NCBI RefSeq assembly: GCF_015277815.1
Contig: NZ_CP063813.1
Location: 2,046,001 to 2,110,000, forward strand
DNA from: Microbacterium atlanticum
GTDB taxonomy: Bacteria > Actinomycetota > Actinomycetes > Actinomycetales > Microbacteriaceae
Direction of reading: 5' to 3'
Length of the DNA stretch: 64,000 nucleotides
In this document: in pieces, positions 58,360 to 64,000 of the stretch
Position numbering within the stretch: the first letter of the stretch is position 1
Layout of the letters: each line of letters opens with the position of its first letter
Notes under the pieces: model-generated
The model's database searches: none
Seen by the model: only the letters and a program-made list of their open reading frames with translations
Told to the model about the DNA's origin: nothing
Position numbers and translations under genes: made by a program

Positions 58360-58878
58360 TCAGCGCGCCGCCCCGGCGAGCGTACCGGTCACCTTCCCGC
58401 CGGCCGGGTCCCACGCGATGCACAGCACCTCTCGGTCGCCGTTTTCCCACGACCCCTCCGTCGGGTACATCGGCCAATAGTCCAGCGTCGACTGCTCGTA
58501 CGCCAGGCCGATGAACTCCGCGAACTGTGCGACGCACGTCGCGTCGGCCTCCGCCAGGATCGCGTCCTCGCCGGGGAACTCGCCGTCTGCGAGCTCGAAC
58601 GCGTGGTAGACCTCGTCGTCGTGCGGCTCGGCGCAGGGCACGACCGGGACGTCGGTGATCTCGGTCGATGCGTCCAGGGCGCCGGTGTTGAGGCAGTCGC
58701 CGACGCGGACCTGGAAGACGTCGGCGTTGTCGGTCTGCTCGGTGACCTCGCCGGTTGCGGCGTCGCGCGCGGGCACCGACGCCGGCGCGAACTGGTCGAG
58801 GATCGAGCAGCCGCTCAGGGCGACGGCGCCGGTGACGCCCAGAGCGGCGAGGGAGAGGCGGGCGCGAGTGCGGTTCAT
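58360..58878 (-). CDS. Septum-formation-family lipoprotein
   Basis: A 172-residue lipoprotein. The signal peptide ends in the lipobox LSGC (Cys24). The rest matches the actinobacterial septum-formation family: VRVGDCLN, VVPCAEPHDDEVYHAFEL, CVAQFAEFIG and LCIAWDPAGGKVTGTL, with paired cysteines likely in disulfides. The name derives from family members linked to septation; function here is not shown. The ATG has GGGGA upstream. It lies between xerD and the parA promoter. Confidence 0.86.
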   Translation of the reverse strand: MNRTRARLSLAALGVTGAVALSGCSILDQFAPASVPARDAATGEVTEQTDNADVFQVRVGDCLNTGALDASTEITDVPVVPCAEPHDDEVYHAFELADGEFPGEDAILAEADATCVAQFAEFIGLAYEQSTLDYWPMYPTEGSWENGDREVLCIAWDPAGGKVTGTLAGAAR

Positions 58879-58966
58879 TCAAGTCCCCAGTGAGTCAGGC
58901 GGTCCGCCCCGGCGGCGCACCCCCAGCGGCTCAGTCTGTCGGATGGATCGACTCGGACGCGAATCG

Positions 58967-59923
58967 TCAGCGCGCCCGGGGGTGGGAGGTGGCGTAGACG
59001 TCGCGCAGGGCGTCGACCGACACGTAGGTGTAGATCTGCGTGGTGGCCACGGATGCGTGCCCGAGCAGCTCCTGCACGACGCGCACATCCGCCCCTCCCT
59101 GGAGCAGGTGCGTGGCGAAGGAGTGCCGCAGGGTGTGCGGCGAGACGTGGGCGGTCAGCTGCGCGCGCTGTGCGGCCGAGTGGATCACGAGCCACGCGCT
59201 CTGTCGCGACAGCGGCGCGCCACGGGCCCCCAGGAAGAGCCGCGGCGTCGCACGGCCGCGGCGCGACAGTTCGGGTCGTGACCGGGTCAGGTAGGCGTCG
59301 ACGGCGGCACGCGCGTACGAGCCGACCGGGACGATGCGCTCCTTCGAGCCCTTGCCGCGCACCCTGAGGACATCCCCGTGCGCGAGGTCGTCCACATCCA
59401 GCTGCACGATCTCCGACACGCGGGCGCCGGTCGCGTACAGCAGCTCGAGGAGCGCTCGGTCACGCAGCCCGACCAGGTCGCCGATCACCGCCGGAGCGAC
59501 GTCGGCCCCGTCGGAGGCCGGGCCGGCCGCGGGCGGCGGGCCCGCGGCATCCAGCAGTCTCTCCACCTGGTCGATGGTGAGCGCCTTGGGGAGTCGTCGG
59601 GGCTGCTTCGGCGGGCGGAGATTGGCCGAGGGGTCGGCCTGCTCGATGCCCTCCCGCGCCAGGAAGCGGTGCAGCCCCCGCACCGACGACTGGAGCCGCG
59701 CCAGGGACGAGGCGGCCATCGGCGGCTGAGCCGCAGCCCGGTCGGCGATGAAGCTGCCGAGCATCACCGCCGTGACCTCGCCCGTCTCCTCCACGCCCTG
59801 CTGGCGAAGCCACCCGGCGTAGCCCGACAGATCGCGCCGGTAGGCGGCAACGGTGTTCTCCGACAGCCCGCGCTCGACCGCGATGTGCCGCAGGTACGCG
59901 TCCACCGCCCGATCGATCCGCAT
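58967..59923 (-). CDS. xerD: Site-specific tyrosine recombinase XerD
   Basis: A 318-residue tyrosine recombinase that resolves chromosome dimers at dif with XerC and FtsK. The N-terminal SAM-like domain (YLRHIAVERGLSENTVAAYRRDL) is followed by the catalytic domain. That has Arg in ATGARVSEIV, Lys in RGKGSKER, HTLRHSFATHLL with the His-x-x-Arg box, LGHASVATTQIYTYV and the nucleophilic Tyr. A start 12 codons upstream is possible. Linkage to the Nudix and pyrG genes matches mycobacteria and supports a chromosomal, not phage, enzyme. Confidence 0.94.
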   Translation of the reverse strand: MRIDRAVDAYLRHIAVERGLSENTVAAYRRDLSGYAGWLRQQGVEETGEVTAVMLGSFIADRAAAQPPMAASSLARLQSSVRGLHRFLAREGIEQADPSANLRPPKQPRRLPKALTIDQVERLLDAAGPPPAAGPASDGADVAPAVIGDLVGLRDRALLELLYATGARVSEIVQLDVDDLAHGDVLRVRGKGSKERIVPVGSYARAAVDAYLTRSRPELSRRGRATPRLFLGARGAPLSRQSAWLVIHSAAQRAQLTAHVSPHTLRHSFATHLLQGGADVRVVQELLGHASVATTQIYTYVSVDALRDVYATSHPRAR

Positions 59924-59974
59924 GTCCGTCCGCCCTCGTCCCGGGCGATCGACACCCATGGCCTGCGGCGCAGG

Positions 59975-60601
59975 TCAGGGCGTCGGAACCCCCTGTGCCG
60001 CGCGCAGCCGCTCGGCCGCCGCGAGCACGCCCACCGTCATGATGCCATTGCGCAGGCGTCCCGCGAAGATCCCGGCGACGACGTCGGCGAGCGGCACCCA
60101 CTCCAGGCGGATGTCGGCCTCCTCGTCCTCACGCGCGTGCACCTCGCCGGCGGGCGAAAGACCGCGCGCGAGGAACAGGTGCACCACCTCGTCGTTGCCA
60201 CCGGGGGTGGTGAAGATGCTGAGCAGCGGCTCCCACGACTCCGCGACGAGGTCCGCCTCCTCGGCGAGCTCCCGCTGTGCGGTCTCGAGGGGCGTCTCCC
60301 CCGCGATGTCGAGCAGACCGGCGGGCACCTCCCAATCGCGGCGGCGGATCGGATGCCGGTACTGCTGGATCAGCAGCACCCGGCCCTCGTCGTCGACCGC
60401 CACGATCGCGGCGGCCCCGGGGTGCTCGACGTACTGGCGCACGATCCGGGCGTCGCCGTAGCCGATCGTGTCGCTGCGCACGTCCCACACCCGGCCCTCG
60501 TACACGCGCTCGCTCTCGAGGACCGTCGCCTCGACGGGCTCGTCGGCGAGGAGCACCGGCGGCGACGGCGCGGCGGGGTGCGGCATCCGCTCGTCCGTCA
60601 C
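59975..60601 (-). CDS. Nudix hydrolase, ADP-ribose pyrophosphatase type
   Basis: A 208-residue Nudix protein. The box GLLDIAGETPLETAQRELAEEADL is complete, preceded by QQYRHPIRRRDWEVPAG, as in ADP-ribose pyrophosphatases. The M. tuberculosis counterpart at the same place is Rv1700. It probably hydrolyses ADP-ribose to AMP and ribose 5-phosphate. The GTG at 60601 starts one base after the pyrG stop; an ATG five codons in is possible. Confidence 0.92.
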   Translation of the reverse strand: MTDERMPHPAAPSPPVLLADEPVEATVLESERVYEGRVWDVRSDTIGYGDARIVRQYVEHPGAAAIVAVDDEGRVLLIQQYRHPIRRRDWEVPAGLLDIAGETPLETAQRELAEEADLVAESWEPLLSIFTTPGGNDEVVHLFLARGLSPAGEVHAREDEEADIRLEWVPLADVVAGIFAGRLRNGIMTVGVLAAAERLRAAQGVPTP

Positions 60602-60602
60602 G

Positions 60603-62327
<1,725 letters not shown>

Positions 62328-62329
62328 TT

Positions 62330-62335
62330 ATCCTA
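62330..62335 (-). promoter_or_regulatory. -10 box for leaderless pyrG
   Basis: TAGGAT on the - strand, ending eight bases before the GTG at 62321 and directly after the recN stop. Confidence 0.5.
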
Positions 62336-64000
62336 TCAGTCGGCTTCCGAGCGGAGGCTGAGCAACTCGCGGGCGTGGGTGAGGGCCGCGTCCGAGTCGG
62401 GCATGCCCGACAGCAGGCGCGCCATCTCGGCCTCGCGGTCGGCGCCGTCGAGGCGCCGGACGTCGGATGCCGTCACCGAGCCGTCGTTCGCCTTCACGAC
62501 GGTGAGGTGATTGGCCGCGAACGCCGCGACCTGCGCGAGGTGGGTGACGGCGATCACCTGCGACGACTGCGCGAGTCGCGCCAGGCGCCTGCCGACCTCG
62601 ATCGCCGCCGCGCCGCCGATGCCGGCGTCGACCTCGTCGAACACGAAGGTCGGGACCGGGTCGACCGCGGCGATCACCACCTCGATGGCGAGCATGACGC
62701 GGCTGAGCTCGCCGCCGGATGCCCCCCGCGACACGGCACGGGGCTCCGCTCCGGGGTGCGGCGCGAGGAGGATCGCCACGTCGTCGCGGCCGTGCGTCGA
62801 GTCGACGCCGGGGGTGACCGCGACCTCGAGCCGCGCATCGGGCATCGCCAGCGCCCGGAGTTCGTCGGTGACCGCGGCGCCCAGCCGCGCGGCGGCTTCG
62901 GTGCGCGCGGCGGTGAGTGCTGTCGCGGCGTCATCGAGGACGGATGCCGCGGCCGCGCGCTCCGCGGTCAGCCGCTCGATGCGGTCGCCGTCGTCGTCGA
63001 GCTCGCCGAGGCGCGCCGAGCCGGTGTCGAGCAGCTCGATCGCGGCGTCGAGGGAGCCGTGGGTGCGGACGAGTCCCGCCAGGACGGCGCGGCGCTCCTC
63101 GACGGCTGCCAGCTCGTGCGGCCCCGACTCGTCGAGGTCGGCCAGGTAGCCGGCGAGCGCGGCGGCGATGTCGGCCACGCGGTACCCGATGTCGGCCAGC
63201 TGGCCCGCGAGCTCTTCCAGGACCGGGTCGTGGACGCGCTCGAGCGCGCGCCGGGCCTCGGCGAGCAGCGCGCCGGCATCGGGCACGTCCCCATCTCCCG
63301 AGAGCCCGTCGTGCGCCGACGCGGCGGCCAGCCGCAGCTCCTCGGCGTTGGCCAGGCGCTCGGCACGGGCGGCGAGGTCGGCATCCTCGCCCGGCACCGG
63401 CGCCGCCTGCTCGATCTCGGCGAGCTGGACCCGCAGGTCGTCCGCCTCGCGAGCGCGCGCGTCGCGGTCGTCGGTGAGCTGCGTGAGCTCCCGATCCACC
63501 GCGCGCCAGTGCTCGTACGCACGGCGGTAGGCGTCGCGCGCGGTGTGGACGGCCTCACCCCCGAACCGGTCCAGGGCGTCGCGCTGGGCGGCCGCGGAGC
63601 GGAGCCGCAGCTGGTCGGACTGCCCGTGCACGACCACGAGCTGCTCGGCGAGGTCGGCCAGCACCCCGGCCGGCGCCGCGCGCCCGCCGACGGAGGCCCG
63701 CCCCCTGCCCTCGCTGGAGATCGAGCGCCCGACGTACAGCTCAGCTCGCCCACCGCCGATCGGCTCGACGTCGCCTCCGGCCTCCCGCACCCGGGAGACC
63801 ACGGCGCCGTCCTCGGGAACGATCCACACGCCGTCGACCGTGGCCTGCGAAGCGCCGGCGCGCACGGCGCCGGAGTCGGCGCGCTGCCCGAGCAGCAGCC
63901 CGAGGCCCGTCACGACCATCGTCTTGCCCGCGCCGGTCTCCCCCGTGATGGCCGTGAACCCGGGCCCGATGGGCAGCGTCGCCTCGGCGATCACGCCGAG
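62336..64000 (-). CDS. recN: DNA repair protein RecN (5' end outside window)
   Basis: About 555 C-terminal codons of an SMC-like repair ATPase that acts at double-strand breaks. The Walker A GETGAGKTMVVTGLG is near the window edge. Coiled-coil arms fill the centre, then the ABC signature SRGASGGELSRVML and Walker B TFVFDEVDAGIGGAAA. The reading frame continues past 64000 (Leu-Gly precede the first internal GTG), so only the first residues, normally about ten, are missing. The stop abuts the pyrG promoter. Confidence 0.96.
   Translation of the reverse strand, partial: LGVIAEATLPIGPGFTAITGETGAGKTMVVTGLGLLLGQRADSGAVRAGASQATVDGVWIVPEDGAVVSRVREAGGDVEPIGGGRAELYVGRSISSEGRGRASVGGRAAPAGVLADLAEQLVVVHGQSDQLRLRSAAAQRDALDRFGGEAVHTARDAYRRAYEHWRAVDRELTQLTDDRDARAREADDLRVQLAEIEQAAPVPGEDADLAARAERLANAEELRLAAASAHDGLSGDGDVPDAGALLAEARRALERVHDPVLEELAGQLADIGYRVADIAAALAGYLADLDESGPHELAAVEERRAVLAGLVRTHGSLDAAIELLDTGSARLGELDDDGDRIERLTAERAAAASVLDDAATALTAARTEAAARLGAAVTDELRALAMPDARLEVAVTPGVDSTHGRDDVAILLAPHPGAEPRAVSRGASGGELSRVMLAIEVVIAAVDPVPTFVFDEVDAGIGGAAAIEVGRRLARLAQSSQVIAVTHLAQVAAFAANHLTVVKANDGSVTASDVRRLDGADREAEMARLLSGMPDSDAALTHARELLSLRSEAD

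Overview
The window is a stretch of GC-rich (about 70%) actinobacterial chromosome. Its gene set and order fit Microbacteriaceae, most likely Microbacterium or a close relative. Three things point there: the recN-pyrG-nudix-xerD-parA-scpAB-rluB-cmk-der block known from actinobacteria, the FHA (GarA/OdhI) plus MerR (FtsR) pair, and the large number of leaderless starts with TANNNT -10 boxes. The genus is inferred from familiarity; no search was run. No prophage, insertion sequence, CRISPR array or rRNA operon is visible, and the only RNA gene seen is one tRNA-Pro(GGG).

Layout. 1-8 kb: pyruvate carboxylase (-), an orphan ParA ATPase, a Cys/Met-type PLP enzyme, then the GarA/FtsR/MerR regulatory trio (-). 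8-12 kb: a small conserved protein, a divergent copper module (Met/Cys-rich copper-storage-like protein and CopC), dihydrolipoyl dehydrogenase, and a CYTH protein with a small upstream partner. 12-20 kb: glycogen phosphorylase with a LacI-type operator at its promoter, a secreted family-11 rhamnogalacturonan lyase, a class-I glutamine amidotransferase, NAD(P)HX epimerase and a YihY membrane protein.

20.5-31 kb: a complete monoderm type IV pilus locus. pilB stands alone on the + strand and faces a ten-gene - strand operon (pilin, PilV-, PilW- and PilX-like proteins, PilD, PilM, PilN, PilO, PilT, PilC). The PilX-like protein carries a beta-helix/bactofilin-like passenger and is my best candidate for something undescribed. 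31-48 kb: mostly single-gene units, including a DUF222-HNH protein, a PxKF secreted protein, DUF1905, an alpha/beta hydrolase, SRPBCC, two related GNATs, an aldo/keto reductase, a FUSC protein, an L,D-transpeptidase, Mug, a lipoate-ligase-like protein, an amine oxidase, a CaCA exchanger, tRNA-Pro, an Hsp15-like S4 protein and a PQ-loop protein.

48-64 kb: a TPR-LuxR regulator, a Nudix-NYN fusion and a GNAT, then the conserved chromosome-maintenance block on the - strand. In transcription order this is recN (cut by the window end), pyrG, nudix, xerD, septum-formation lipoprotein, parA, scpA, scpB, rluB, tyrA, cmk, der. Most neighbours there overlap or abut.

Two window-wide signals deserve attention. 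First, at least 17 transcription-unit-first genes have a perfect TANNNT -10 box 6-8 nt before the start codon and no Shine-Dalgarno, so they should make leaderless mRNA. Second, the word GGATGCC/GGCATCC occurs about 75 times by hand tally, several-fold above a rough composition-based expectation, on both strands, and also builds terminator stems.
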